Source: Trissonchulus latispiculum
Lineage: Eukaryota; Nematoda; Enoplea; Enoplida; Ironidae
Direction of reading: 5' to 3'
Length of the DNA stretch: 64,000 bases
Assembly (NCBI GenBank): GCA_030248195.1
Contig: JASAND010007004.1
Coordinates: 1-64,000, forward strand
In this document: positions 35,331 through 47,313 of the stretch, in pieces
How positions within the stretch are numbered: the stretch's first letter is position 1
How the letters are laid out: each line of letters starts with the position of its first letter
Program-made: the position numbers and the translations under genes
Notes under the pieces: model-generated
What the model was told of the DNA's origin: nothing
What the model saw: only the letters and a program-made list of their open reading frames with translations
Databases searched by the model: none

Positions 35331-35727
35331 AAAGACATTTTTAACCATAACTTTCTTAATTCTTGGAGTTAAAACGTCGGGTTTGTATTTTTGAAATCAG
35401 CACCAAATTATCTTTCATATGAGCCCAAGTCATGTTTCGACCCAAAATTGTTAAAATTAACTAATTACTACCTAATTAATACTAATTAACCCTAATTAAG
35501 CCTATATAACTACGTACTTAGCTGTTTTAATGCCTAGAGTCGAGCCATCTTCCAATGTTCGTCCTTTTTAGCGTGATTTTTCCACTTTATAGGTAATTTT
35601 ACGACCAATTTTTCAGTTTAGTAGACATGTAAATTCCTATTACAAGTCAATGACTTCCTGCTAATTCATGTTTAGTCAATAAAAAATGCACAATGTGGTG
35701 AGAAAGGGCCATGCTTGGCTCAAGTTA

Positions 35728-35872
35728 TGAGTGACAACTCATTAAAACGCTTAAGATTATTCAAAATGTCGGTGTTTTCCTTCGTGGGGAGTAACAACTC
35801 ACTAATCTTCTCTAAGATTCTTTAAGTTTTATCAAGACACGGCCATTTAAGGTTGAGTGGAGTGACAACTCC
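35728..35872. repeat. Three spaced GAGTGACAACTC hairpins
   Basis: GAGT-gaca-ACTC at 35728-35741, GAGT-aaca-ACTC at 35789-35800 and GGAGT-gaca-ACTCC at 35859-35872, 60-71 bp apart. They lie just inside the alignable part of the left arm. Two aatgaaaag/cttttcatt hairpins occupy the corresponding place in the right arm. Confidence 0.7.
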
Positions 35873-35879
35873 GGTTATT

Positions 35880-36985
35880 AGGGAATAGGTGACCGAATTA
35901 ACCCTTCGTTTACAACTTCTAGATTAATGTTGTTAGTAATTTAAACAATATTTAAACTTGATTACACTTAAAATCATCAATGCTACTAAGGTTTCTAACC
36001 TTAATTGAGTGCAAACCTTAATCCCTATTTAAGATTTTCCCTTAATATTGAGTACTAGACAGCTCTGGCTTAACAAACATAGAATTATTTATACAGTTAA
36101 CGCTTGGACATTGTTAAATAGCTACATTCCATGTTGCTGATCGTTGGTCTTCTTCACGAATCCATGGCGCAAAAGTTCGTCCTCACTGATTTACTGATTT
36201 TGACCATTTTTTAGCTATTTTAAACAGGTTTTAACCTCAACTTTTACCAATTCCATTACACTAGCTCAGTTTTGACAACAATTATTTTAGCTGAGTGGCC
36301 CAACTTGGTCGCTGTATCCGAATCTGGCGGTAGGGTACCCATATGGCAACAAATATCGATGTTTCAGTTTTCCCAAAATAAGACATTAATTATTGATTAA
36401 TCGAAAGCTATTAATACAAGAAACATTTCTCTTCTTGGACTCTGGCACGCAAATGTCCTATATTTAAATTAACGGCTGTTAAAGGTTTTTGTGAGCCTCA
36501 ACAGGGACGTTGCTGCTCGTTAAAGACGTTAAATAAAGCCCTAAATCCAATTTAGCCTGCCGAAATCGGCCTAAAAGTAATTCTTTAGATCCGTTTTCAA
36601 ATTACCGTGACCACTTCTAACTCTGGGCTAGTAGGATCTTTCAACAGAATTCTCTTAAATTTACACTGAGATGCTGCTAACTTAGGAGAAATTTAGAAGA
36701 GGAACGGTATATAATTGGTTTAATTAATTTAAAATGATACGCTCTCCTAAGCTAGGGGAATGTTTTAAAACTCATCCACGACTTTGGATAGAGAATAAAC
36801 AATTGGCCCGGCCAGAACCATGGAATATTCACACTATATAGAGACGTGTTAGGCTAATACTACATCACGGCGACCAGGCGGTCTCCCCTATAAGGCTTAT
36901 CTCTTTTGCTTGCAGTTCTTGGCCTAAATCATCGACAAGCTTTAAGTTTCAAGATTGGTGAGATTATGCCGCTCAAATGGTAGAG
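35880..36985. other. Intergenic sequence inside the inverted arms
   Basis: AT-rich with no gene supported. Homology with the right arm is no longer visible by eye beyond about 35.5 kb. Confidence 0.35.
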
Positions 36986-36990
36986 TTTCG

Positions 36991-37339
36991 CAGAGTTGGA
37001 AGTGGGTCGCGGGTACATACGCTAAACCGCGGGTGGCCACGACCAGCAGGTACCGACGGGTATATTTTCAAACTAGTGGATACCCGCGGGTGAGGTTCTA
37101 CACATACTTAATTCATACAATTCTAAACCAATTTATGCCTACCTTCATCATAAGTATTACAATTTACATAACAGTTTCAGGTTTTCCTGAGATTCTTTAA
37201 TATACTTGCACTTGTACATTAAAGAAATTGTAGCATTGTTACAATTAAAGATGGGGTCCAGTGCTCAAATGGGGCTAGCAAACCTCGGTGGGTCGCGGGT
37301 ATCTTTTGGCCACGAATTGGAAACCCATTTCTAACTCTG
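36991..37339. mobile_element. hAT-type MITE, 349 bp
   Basis: Tips cagagttgga and ctaactctg with subterminal gggtcgcgggtat-type repeats at both sides. Flanks gagtttcg and tagcttcg match at 6 of 8 positions. It shares its tips with the 11904-12700 element, so it is a related family. Confidence 0.72.
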
Positions 37340-39340
37340 TAGCTTCGGTCTGGTTGCCGAAAAGTTGTGCAGCTTTCGAGTCTGTGGTGCTGTTTGTGAC
37401 TAGCCTCTTTTATGTGTTAACTTGTTTTGTACATTACATTGTACATTAACTGTTTAAGCTAATGCCTTAGATAAACAGATGGAGTCAACATCTTTTATGG
37501 CGCCATTTGGTGTTCTGTAGTTTATGTCTGGATTCCTACTGTTCCGAAATCTACTCTTACATATTTTTACCACCAACGAAAAAATTTGTGAGCTGGCAAT
37601 TTTTTGTTGTCCATGGTTTAACACCTAGAATTGACGAAACACAGTCTGGTCATTCAGAAGGCAGCCTCCATATAAATATTGCTTACGGTTATCCAGCAGA
37701 TAGTTGACCTTTCAAAGCAGCTGTCTGAAACCCTTGATATCCAATCAAAATAAAAATTCTTTGACACAAATTACCAATTAGATGAAAATTTTCTCCGTGG
37801 GCGCGATCGCTTCAAGTATTTTTTGCCTAACAAAATACTAAAAATTGGCCATCTTAATCGTCTGGAGATCTCATCATATGTCGCGCTTGCACAAATGCTA
37901 GTTGGCTTGGCAAAAACAATGTGCATGCTGTTAACACTCTTACCGCTACTACCTTGAAGGCAACCTAAGACAGGTAAGGGTACCTATCATTATCATTAAC
38001 GCAAGATATATAGTGCAAACTGCGATTTTTGATATGACAATTTTAATTATACGTAATCGAATTATTATATATGCAATCATACAGATGAAGTCTTTGTGCC
38101 TAGTGGCAGGTAGTGAGTACATATACCTAACTATATAAGGTATATCAAAAGAAACTTGCAACAGTTGCTGTTTTACAGTCCAGATAACCGGATTTTAGCC
38201 GTCGTTATTGTTAAAACGTAATTGTCAAGATACCGGTCAAGCACTATAACTATTATCCAAATCTTTAGTCTGAACATCACAAATTTGTGTCATGGCTTTG
38301 TGTTAGGCCAATAACACCAATTCCAACCACTACGGTGGTATAAAACATCACTTAATTTGCAGAATCTTTTAGGACTTGCGCACTCAGAAGAGTTTGCTAT
38401 TCTCAAAAATGGAGTCTTCGAGCAAAACTATTTGAACAATTGTAATAGCTGTTTTTTGGTCCAGCCAGGTGTCTTCCCGCTGCACAAACCGTCTGCTACA
38501 CACGCTACCGGACTAGCGGAGGATGCGAACCTAAGACTAGAGTGTGCTTTTACATCTAAGCTTAAGTTATTTCTAAGCAAAAGCTCAGCCTGATTAATAA
38601 GCTAATTAAAGGGATAGAGCGTGCTTAGTGGTTCTCGCAATGCTGCTTGGGCAGGCATCTGCCATCCCAAGGCATGCCGACCATCCGAGGACTTGCATGC
38701 ATGCCGAGCTGGAAAGAATGAATCCAAGTTAGTCAGCCATCGGAGACCCGGGTTTCGAATGATGTGCGATCTGCTTACATGCAAAATGTCGAAATGCTAC
38801 TGTTTACTCTTGCTAATATTATTTTAAGGTTAAGATACACAGAATTGTAGAATAAGTCATATTAAATCAGAAATTCCGATCTCTGCAAATTACTCTTGCT
38901 ATTACTATTTTAACCATAAGTATTAAGTACCATGGAATATGGGTGGACTAACATTTTTAATGGTTATTTTAAGCAGCGGAGCGGCTTAAACAGATGAAAG
39001 TAAATTGGCCTATTCAGCTGTGTGGACACGTTCCCATTTGTTTAATATTCAAGTAATACAGAAATCCATTAAAAAGTAAAACTTTATTCTTTCTACATTT
39101 TGTTTAGCTATTTTACCTTTTAAGAAATATTGCAAAGACAGTACTGTCACTCTTGTTGGATTGATTATATTAAATTGACAACAAACCTCGTGAGACATTG
39201 GGTACCTGAAACGACATTAATTGGATTGATTGGTTTTCTTGGAATTGCCATCGTCTAAATATTTGGCTCCTGGACTAACAACAGTGTATACTGTTCATAT
39301 GCATTTGTTTCTGACTTAGTTTGAGCTGTGTGATCTTCAG
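37340..39340. other. Intergenic upstream of receptor C
   Basis: No gene found. At 38620-38770 a GC-rich segment has small palindromes (ggcatgcc, tgcatgca) and a weak tRNA B-box-like gggtttcgaat, too poor to call a SINE. The promoter of the receptor gene should lie in the last few hundred bases. Confidence 0.35.
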
Positions 39341-39348
39341 CATATGCC

Positions 39349-41485
39349 ATGGAGATTGCCGTTTGGATTTTTCTTTTCTTCGCCTCATTAACGTGGTAAA
39401 CTTTTAAGTATTGGTTGCTTAGTTTTTGTTGATTGTTGAGATTCCAGCACCCGTAATTATTGGTTAATGGTTTATACTAATTGTTATTGTACATCCTAAG
39501 TCGGACAATTTTGCAATTTGTTTTGCAATTTGCTCAATTTAGGAGGCCAAATGGTATTGCTGAAGTAATGAATCTGACAATACCTGGCTGCAACACGACC
39601 GAGGGCAGTCCTACATATGTGCTGATGGAAGCGCTTGGTCGATGCTTCGGATATACTGTTGGAGATTTTCGGTATGTTCACACACAAAGAATTACTCCCA
39701 GAGACCCACACACCCCTAGATTTTAAGCTTAGATAAGCTGTAGCTAGAGTTTGTATTTAAATTTCTTTACGATGGTTTAATGATCTACTGTCCTGTCTTG
39801 TTACTGCCCAGGAAAACTGAACCAATTACAAGAACGTTTGTTAGTAATCTTAGTTCGGTACGAGTGAGTCTTGACTCATGACTTGGCAAGCAGGCTCAGT
39901 ACGTATATAAAATTTCCATTTAGCTAATGAATTCAGTGTCATATGACCAGTTAAAACACCGAAGTACACAATATTCGGATTTGCTAGTCAGTTTAGACTA
40001 AGAATTCATTATTGTCTAATGCATTTTAGATCATCCCTTGTCGACAATAAAGTTCAGTGTCCTTGGTACTCCTGCATGTTGCGGTCTGTGCAAAAGGGTA
40101 TCAGTGCAGACGAAGCAAAAGCCGTCTGTGACAAGGATGTACCAAAAGGGATAATCACTCGTCCCATTTATGCAACGGATAGAATTGTTCCTTTGGCCTC
40201 TTTTATAGAATACCATGCCCTTTACTGCGGGCCACTAGAGAATGGGCTGTGCTCATGGCGTCAACAAAGGGTAGAATGGGCAGCTGCCATGAGATTTAAG
40301 GTTGACTTTTTTGTCAACTACCCTGGTCACAAAGCAAACTTAACAGATATAGCTTCATACTTAATAAGGAATTTAGCAGCTAAGTTCAGTAATGCTCTCT
40401 GTACTGTTGCCTATCTCACACTTTTGTCGCCATTGGCAATTGTGACTACCACCATAAACATAAAGATTCTTTCAAAATTATTTGAAAAAGATTCGGAAAT
40501 GAAAAGCGTAAGAGCATTCCACTTTGTAGAATCCGTAACTGACATTCTAAGTATTTCGCTTGCCGCTTTCACGGCTGTGGAAGCTCCTATCTTACTCAGG
40601 TCCCTAGAACCAGCACCGTATTGCAACGGCGCATACTCAATAAATGCTTTAAATGACTTTCTTGATCCACTAGTATCTTGCTGTAATCAAGGTGCCCTTG
40701 TTTTGTTGAGTTTCGACAGGTGGTATGCTGTTGCCAAACCACTGCGGTATCGTATATATGCCAAATCAAGAATTGCCTATTTGGTAGTTGTAAGTATAGT
40801 AGGTGTTTTGCTTGTGCTATTCGGCATCAACTGCAGTTTTCATATTATTATAGATTCTTTAGTTGTGAGAAGGCGGTATGCAGTGCTGGCGAATGAGCCT
40901 CAAACTTACGTATTAAGTGAATTACATTATTTTAACGGTATCAGAGCCACAATATTTGGTATAACATATGCTGTTTTAAATGTAGTATGTCTGATTTGTC
41001 AGGTAACATTCTCCTTAAAAGCTTATACCTGTCTGCGCAATTTTACTTTAAAGCCTGATGCCGGAGATGGCCGAACTTTAGACATGAAAAAGAATCAAAA
41101 TTTGTTTCGTTTGCTGGGAGGGACCGTTATGTTGAACATAGTTTGCACGTCTCCTTGGCTTATTGCTACGCTGGCAGAAACTGCTTTCAAGATTGTTCCA
41201 GCAGTTAGAAAGCTAATTTCGTTATCTCTAGACAAATATTTGTCACTTATGGTAGATTTGCGTACGGTGTCAGCTCACTTCCAAGCGTTAATTCTAATAT
41301 TTCGTGGCTTGAATAGTTCATTGGCATTTTTTCTTAACTTCTGGTTTTGTGAGCCATATCGAAACGAAGTAGCTAAGCTTGTCAATGGCAGATGTTGGCA
41401 CAAGGCACAGAAGAAAACAAGTGTTAAAGTGAAGGTTAATATAATTGTTCAAACCAGTAAGATGACATCGGCAGGAAATTTTTGA
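39349..41485 (+). CDS. Rhodopsin-like 7TM receptor, paralogue C (three exons, complete)
   Basis: Exon 1 (39349-39395) starts at gccATGg and encodes the hydrophobic signal peptide MEIAVWIFLFFASLT, with donor GTAAAC. Exon 2 (39543-39671) follows atttag and ends at GTATGT. Exon 3 (40030-41485) follows tttag. All junctions are phase 2, giving about 543 residues. The ectodomain has an NNNT-like N-glycosylation site (NTT), then CPWYSC, a Cys about 18 residues on, and YCGPL..GLCSWRQ..VEW, as in paralogues A and B. Seven hydrophobic spans follow, with SFDRW after TM3, CTSPWL in TM6 and a TM7 ending CEPYRNEV. This suggests a plasma-membrane G-protein-coupled receptor for an extracellular, possibly peptide, ligand. 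It is clearly more diverged than A and B are from each other. The open frame upstream of 40030 is intronic. Confidence 0.85.
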
Positions 41486-41663
41486 ATAATTTTAGGTTAC
41501 GGCCATTCAGGTTCATATATTTTAGCTCGACCACTTACAAGCGTTTGTTTAGCTTGAAGCCAGTATTCCCAGATCATACACCTAGCAACAACTGTCCTTG
41601 TTTCTGAAGTTGTCACTGTAAATGTGTTTAGGCCTTGTTTGGCATTGTCATGCAAAGTTCCAC

Positions 41664-42206
41664 AAAAAAGAATCTTGGAACCGAACTGTGAGCACCTGTC
41701 CTGAGTTAACATTTGACGGTAGGCTATATAAAGTATGTATTCATAGAATCCTCATTCTTATAGTCGATTCCGAGAACCAGACCGAAAAACTAATTTTAAG
41801 ATTTTTTGAACCGGTCATAGGAATGAAGTTCGAACATAGGTCACGCAGTTTTGGTGCTAACCAGACGAAATTTTGTGGACAGACTAATTTCTACTCTAGA
41901 AAATCAAAATCTAGTCATTGCTGGGAGGATTTTGTAACCTAGATATCCGGTTACCGGGCATGGACCGGATGTGACCCGCTTTTCGGAAAAGTCTTGGACC
42001 AACAAGTGTGGATTAATTAGCATTTGCCATCTGTATCTGAAGCGTTTTATCGATTTACTATCTTGTAACCGGATACACTCCGGATACTATAGATTTACCG
42101 GATTCTCCTCATCCTGCGGATTCCAAAAATATACCTCATATAGGCTACCTTCAAATGTTAACTCAGGACAGGCCTTCACAGTTCGGTTCCAAGATTTTTT
42201 GGTCAG
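41664..42206. mobile_element. MITE-like element with about 62-bp inverted ends
   Basis: 41667-41735 and 42135-42203 are inverted copies sharing aatcttggaaccgaactgtg and cctgtcctgagttaacattt. The interior holds ccggata/tatccgg repeats (41940-42110). No target duplication was identified. It is non-coding. Confidence 0.78.
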
Positions 42207-43375
42207 ACTTTAGTTAGACATTATACAACCACTATATTGACTGGCTGTATGTGCAAAGCAACCAATAATGTATGCATTAACAAGTGTATTAATGTTTTAA
42301 GTAGTGTAGTGAATGAAACTTGTTGGCAATTTTTGAACTAACTTTGAAGCCTCTTTTTATGATTTGTACGCTAAAGTTTGCCGATGCGCTGTTAGTTTAT
42401 TGTTCTGTTAATGTTGTGTGATAAGTTTGAAACTACTTCAAAGCTGTAACCAATTTAAGCTCTGACAACTTTAGCATGTCCCAGATTATAGCTATGATAA
42501 TAACACCTGCTTGGTATGAAAAAGTGTATTTCAAGTTCGTCATGAATCATCATCGAAATGTTTTCAATGACATTAATACGACGTTACAAAACATATAACT
42601 GTTATAACCTTGCACCACAGGGTTGCTTTTCCTACTTACTGGCTGGTTACTTTTGTCTTATACACAAACACAAGCACGCATACACACAAACAATAGAGAT
42701 GAAAAGTATAATGTGATTACATTCTATACAATGGAATCATTCTTTCAACATAGGGTGTTCTGAACCTGGCCGAGGAAAAGCACAATTTCTTCACCGAGTT
42801 GAAATGCGTATCCTGTTTAATCCTTCATCCGGTATCCTTCATTCAGTTTGATTGACATGTAAAGTTAAAGGTCTAATTGGCGACTAAGTTCTACTACATA
42901 AGTGCAGTAATGTGTGACTTTGCACCTACTTCACACCTTGAGTCAGTACGTCTGCTGAGACACTTTTCATTTGTTATTGTTAATTGCAATTAGTGTACAT
43001 GTTATTTTAAATTTGATAAACTTGAATGCTAAAAGTAACTCTTGTGCTTGTCTACCGTCTTCCTGGGTGACATAATGGTAGGTACTTTATAGTTTCCCCA
43101 TCGTCAATTTGAGTTTGCCTTCCAATACCACTGGTTTGCTGACTACCTTGCCTAGCACTAACACATCCCTTTCTCCGCTTAAGTCAAGACTCAGAGACAA
43201 AAGAGAACTGAGAAGGGTAGTTAAAGTCAATGACCTCAATGACTGTCCCCGTAAAATGAATAGGAAAGTAAATTCTGTCCTCGCAGATTAAGTGAACCAT
43301 ATGAAAATGACATTCGGAGAAAGGAACTGAGAAAGGAACGTACATGATACCAAGAGTAAATGACAGGAAGAGTAA
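42207..43375. other. Intergenic, no supported gene
   Basis: AT-rich with scattered short frames and one short CA-rich tract near 42660. No feature is supported. Confidence 0.35.
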
Positions 43376-43377
43376 AC

Positions 43378-43896
43378 CATACCTTTCCTAGGGTAATTGG
43401 CCTGAAAGATGCTCGAAACATGAAGGCCGAATCTCGGTGTGGTCACGGTTAACACTGTTAGCCATGTGTTTGTATGCGTTTGAACTAAAACGCATTTGAT
43501 TTTCTAAGCGCATACCTAACGTTAGCCTTACGTGTATAAGCTGGGTCCCAACCGAGATTTCGGAGGGGGGCTCAGCTTAGCGTTGTTAAGTCTGTGCTTG
43601 TATACGATTGATTGTATGACATGCAGTTGATAGACTACATAGCTACTGTACCCTTTATCAGTGCATTTCAGTAGCAGAAGCTCAGTAGCCAATCAAATGC
43701 TTTTCAGTTAAATCGCATGAAAACACAAGCTTAACAACCTAAGCTGACCTTCCGAGATCACGGGGTTCACCTTATACACATAATTTTCGATATAAGACGA
43801 TGTGCCATTCAGATTCGCTTTAGTTTTAACCGTGACCCTCTCCAGAGATTTTGGCCTTAATGTTTTGAGCATCTTACAGTAACACTAGGAAAGGCA
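43378..43896. mobile_element. MITE-like element with diverged inverted ends
   Basis: 43378-43475 and 43820-43896 are inverted, sharing cctttcctag, gatgctc-aaaca and tcacggtt. The inner phrase cccaaccgagatttcgg (43546) is the reverse complement of a phrase at 3793, so parts recur in the window. It is non-coding. Confidence 0.6.
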
Positions 43897-44340
43897 ACCT
43901 TTTTCAGAAAACCCTCTCACAGGCCCAGATCCCGCAAAACTTGATCAAATCAGTTTAAACTTGGCATGGGTATGTTTTTATCTGGCTGAGTTCAAATATC
44001 GCAATTCTTTTGATTTAGCGAAATTCTACTTTTTTGATTTGTACGGGGAGACCAAAGGAAACCGAAAAACTTTTGTCTTCGATTTTGCAGTAAAGTTGTA
44101 CATAGGGGTTTTCGGGATCACAGAGCATGAATCTGAAGCCCGCTTTGCGATTTAGCTTTTCATTAGCTCAGTATATATAAGCTTCCGTCTTAACCATAAA
44201 CGTTTACCTTATTCCGCGATTGCGAAAAGCTGAATCGAACAACATACTTCAGATGCTGCGGCTCCGAAAAGCCCCACATACAACTTTTCAGTAAAGCCTT
44301 GCATGAGCTGTATTTTCGCACCATTATACATTTAATTGGT
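43897..44340. other. Intergenic
   Basis: No feature seen apart from a 64-codon frame without family resemblance. Confidence 0.3.
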
Positions 44341-44344
44341 CTTA

Positions 44345-44375
44345 ATAATAGATTAATAATAATAATAATAAATTA

Positions 44376-44453
<78 letters not shown>

Positions 44454-44455
44454 GG
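44345..44455. repeat. (AAT)n microsatellite
   Basis: About 35 near-perfect repeats. It ends at the left tip of the following element, and a short AAT run resumes at 45294. Confidence 0.95.
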
Positions 44456-45296
44456 TAAACTAGCTTTGTACGAACACTAACCTTGTATGAACATTAGACA
44501 AGATTTGACCAAATATCTCTGTGCAGAGTTGGCCAAATTCAGGAAACTTTGTGTCATTAGAAAGCTTGTAATTCTTACTACAAATTTGCTAATTTTCAAC
44601 AACTTTCCTTCAAAAATGAAGTTGCTGCAGCAATTTTAATCGTCGGCGATGCGACACACTTAGAAAAAGCTAATTTTTAGGTTAAACTTTAGGAGAAAAC
44701 TGCTATGTCCAAACTACAAATAACGAAGAACATTTTTCTATCAAATGGTGGCTAGTTGTGTTTTCTATAATCTGGTCAAATTGTTTTTCAAAATGGTAAC
44801 GTCCATTAAAAGTTATTAATTTAATAAGAATTAAACTTGAACTAGCATTTTATGGACACGTCACCTTCCTTGTATGGACAGCAAAATTTGTGTGTATTTA
44901 TATGACTTTAAAGCAGGATTTCTAGTGTTAATAACTTTAACTCAAAGCCTCAGATTAATGTAAAACTTTCTATACATGTTTTCGAAGTCATTTCCTACAA
45001 TTTTACTGAAAATTAGGCAATTTTAGAAATTTCAATTTTTTAATGTTTTCACTGCAATCGAAATAGGACAGTCAAATAACACTAAATCCGAAAAATCAAG
45101 CTTCCAGCTTCTATTTCATGTTCAAAACAAACATTCTAAGATTTTATTACTCCTATGTTTTGCGTGTAAAATTAAGTGTCCATACAAAGCAAGTTGTGTC
45201 CATACAACAAAAATTATTGTCCGTTCATGGCAAGTGCTGATATATGCTGTAGATAGACCGATGTTTTATTGTCCATATAAAGCTAATTTACCCTAA
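44452..45296. mobile_element. MITE-like element inserted in the AAT microsatellite
   Basis: The left tip aggtaaactagctttgtacg and the right tip (rc agggtaaattagctttatat) are inverted. The right portion carries several gtccatacaa-type repeats (44860-45290). AAT repeats flank both sides, so the insertion target was the microsatellite. It is non-coding. Confidence 0.65.
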
Positions 45297-45389
45297 TAAT
45301 AATAATAATGAAAATAGTAATCGATGCGCAAATTTATTTTATTTAATTTCAACCATTTACGTTCATTTTTCGGTAAATTTCATTTCAAA

Positions 45390-45590
45390 TTAACCTCGAC
45401 AGAAGAATCTGCCAGTGCATTGTCTTTTAAATGAACCTTTTTCTGCTGGTGCTTCAACTTCACCATTTGATTGGCTGCCTTGCTGTGGTTTCTTGTTTGA
45501 GACGTCTTCAGTACGGCTTTCTGCTGCCTCCAATGCAGATATCAGTAGAAGGACAATTGCCACAACAGAGAATACAGATTTGGTTAACAT
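45390..45590 (-). CDS. Secreted peptide precursor; predicted cyclic amidated peptide
   Basis: A 66-residue single-exon frame. Residues 1-25 are a clear signal peptide (charged start, hydrophobic VVAIVLLLISAL, small residues at the likely cut). The middle is polar and acidic (SNKKPQQGSQSNGEVEAPAE). It ends FKR-QCTGRFFCRG-stop: a dibasic KR site, a Gln able to form pyroglutamate, two Cys five residues apart, and a terminal Gly as amide donor. The predicted product is a nonapeptide with one disulfide and an Arg-amide end. AATAAA-like signals follow at about 45333-45345. The design is that of neuropeptide precursors. A small antimicrobial peptide with an acidic propiece is the main alternative. 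Family unrecognised. Confidence 0.68.
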   Translation of the reverse strand: MLTKSVFSVVAIVLLLISALEAAESRTEDVSNKKPQQGSQSNGEVEAPAEKGSFKRQCTGRFFCRG

Positions 45591-45599
45591 TCTGAGAAA

Positions 45600-46240
45600 C
45601 CTTTTCTGCGAAACTGATTGATCCTATGACTAAAATAGTTTTTCGTTTGACGTGTAAATAAACTGAAGCGATTTATGTTGTGAAAGAATAATGTCTGGGA
45701 ATTGATAATTATTTCAGACATGCAAATATAATCTATAGATTGCTTAATATGCTAATATATTTGGTTGTAGAAATATGTTCATAAAGCAAACTGAAAGATA
45801 TATTAAAGTAGAGAGCTTGGTTGGAAGCAGGGGAAGTCGCTAAAATGTGGTCAGACACACACACACACGCAGAAAGGTTGGAGAGAAAATTTGGCTATAT
45901 GTAATGAAATTAGTTAGACGAAAAGTCAGGTTTTGAAGAATTAATCCAAAAAGAAGAATTTGATCAACTGTCATCCGAAAACACCAAAGAAGATCTCAGA
46001 ACATGGCCCAAGTCGAAGATTTTATGACTATAACTTGTATGTGTGAACGTCCAATCTGTACTTGTATGTAATTAAGAACAGGGTTGCCAATCTCTAAAAT
46101 ATACTAAATTAATCATAAAATAAAAGGAGAGATTAGTTAAACCCACATTACAGGGTCAGGAGTGCCACTAACATTGGAAAAGCAATATTACAAATCAGCA
46201 CACATAGTAGTTAACTAGGTAATTAGTAGTAGAAGTCCCT
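45600..46240. other. Intergenic upstream of the peptide precursor
   Basis: It probably contains the precursor's promoter and 5' UTR. A possible acceptor (ttttag) lies about 45 bp before its ATG. No other feature is seen. Confidence 0.3.
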
Positions 46241-46255
46241 TGGCGTTGTTACTTT

Positions 46256-46364
46256 ATGAAAAGCTGGTGCCTTTTCATTAGAATCTCATTATCTCTGTTT
46301 TAAGCAGTTAATAATAGAAGACCCATAGCGTTTTTCCCTAATGAAAAGCTGGCGCCTTTTCATT
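46256..46364. repeat. Two spaced aatgaaaag/cttttcatt hairpins
   Basis: Stems ATGAAAAG/CTTTTCAT (46256-46278) and AATGAAAAG/CTTTTCATT (46340-46364) with loops ctggtgc and ctggcgc. They lie in a tandem repeat of about 85 bp that also includes attatct and aagcagttaata. Confidence 0.8.
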
Positions 46365-46974
46365 AGAATCCTATTATCTATTTTATAAGCAGTTAATACC
46401 CTACTGCCAATCACCCGAAGATAAGGAGAAAAGTCTTAATGTGGCGGAAGAAAGTGTTTAACTTCCCTTTAATATCAAGCAACGATTTCAGTTTATTTAA
46501 CCAGTGTAATCATATGAAGATGGTTCATTAATATAAAGTAGCTATTATGCGGAATTAATATTAATTATATGCGGAATTAGTATTAATTAGCAATAATATT
46601 TAGCTATGCATAATAATATATGCGTAGGTAGTTGTATTTAGTGTCATTTTGCTTTTATTACTCATTTTTATGTTAGTTAGTTTAAATTAGTAATAAAATG
46701 AGTTAATTAGTGTTAATTAGGAGTAATTAGTGTTAATTAGGACATAATTACGTAATGGTCGAAATTTTACATGGAGACATGGCTTAATCGAAAGGCAATT
46801 CTTCGCTGATTCCAAAAATGTAAATTTTATTCTCTATAAAATCCCAAAATAGAGAAAGTTATAATCGAAAATGTTTTAGTGAAAATGTTTTCTATTTCGT
46901 AATTTTGGTCTATCTAAAAGGTTTGTTTTAACTTAGCACTTACACAACCTTTGTGTTAAGTCCAGTCCCATTGT

Positions 46975-47115
46975 CTGGGAAGCTGTCTGCCTCCCAGACA
47001 CCGTAGTAGTAAGCTCTTACTACTACGGCCATTCATCCCTCTCTCTATGTGAGGCTGTCCTCACCTGAACTTTGGGCTGGCCTCAGTCCAGCAGAAGACC
47101 TGCCTCTCGAAAGGA
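46975..47115. other. Run of consecutive stem-loops (right arm)
   Basis: In order: tgtctggga/tcccagaca (46978-47001), a 13-bp stem ccgtagtagtaag/cttactactacgg with a 2-nt loop (47001-47028), gtgagg/cctcac, ctgg-c/g-ccag and ctctc/gagag. The density of perfect stems is far above that of the surrounding DNA. Confidence 0.8.
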
Positions 47116-47313
47116 GAGTTAGTACACACGTTTTCCCAATTTTAATGGTTTGGAGGGGGCCTAATTGCCCCAAAAATAAATTAAACTAACAAGAAAGAAA
47201 TTAAACTTAGGTAGTTAAGTACGTAGAATTCGTTGATATAATTTCTGTTTAGCTAGAAAATACGTAAGAATAGCTATGTGCATATTATTCGTATTTTTAT
47301 GTTTTATTTGCTT

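Larger units (their letters stand above)
33050..35510 (+). repeat. Left arm of a large diverged inverted repeat
   Basis: Collinear in reverse complement with about 51.62-46.72 kb. Matching anchors: cctcttgtcgtaatctacc (33073) with 51590; acaatacaagggtcggtc (about 33327) with 51425; aatcaaatgggttaaaaccc (33847) with 51050; the GGCC hairpin array; the heat-shock-like site (34726) with 47812; ccaactgacc (34848) with 47690; accataactttctt (35344) with 46865. Identity is about 65-75% between anchors. It has no coding capacity, but many perfect stem-loops. Either the terminal repeat of one about 18.6-kb element or two copies of one element in opposite orientation. Confidence 0.75.

Noticed and set aside
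38617..38770. tRNA-derived SINE
   Set aside because: Only a weak A-box-like phrase and a B-box with an extra base, about 120 bp apart; no tail or target duplication.
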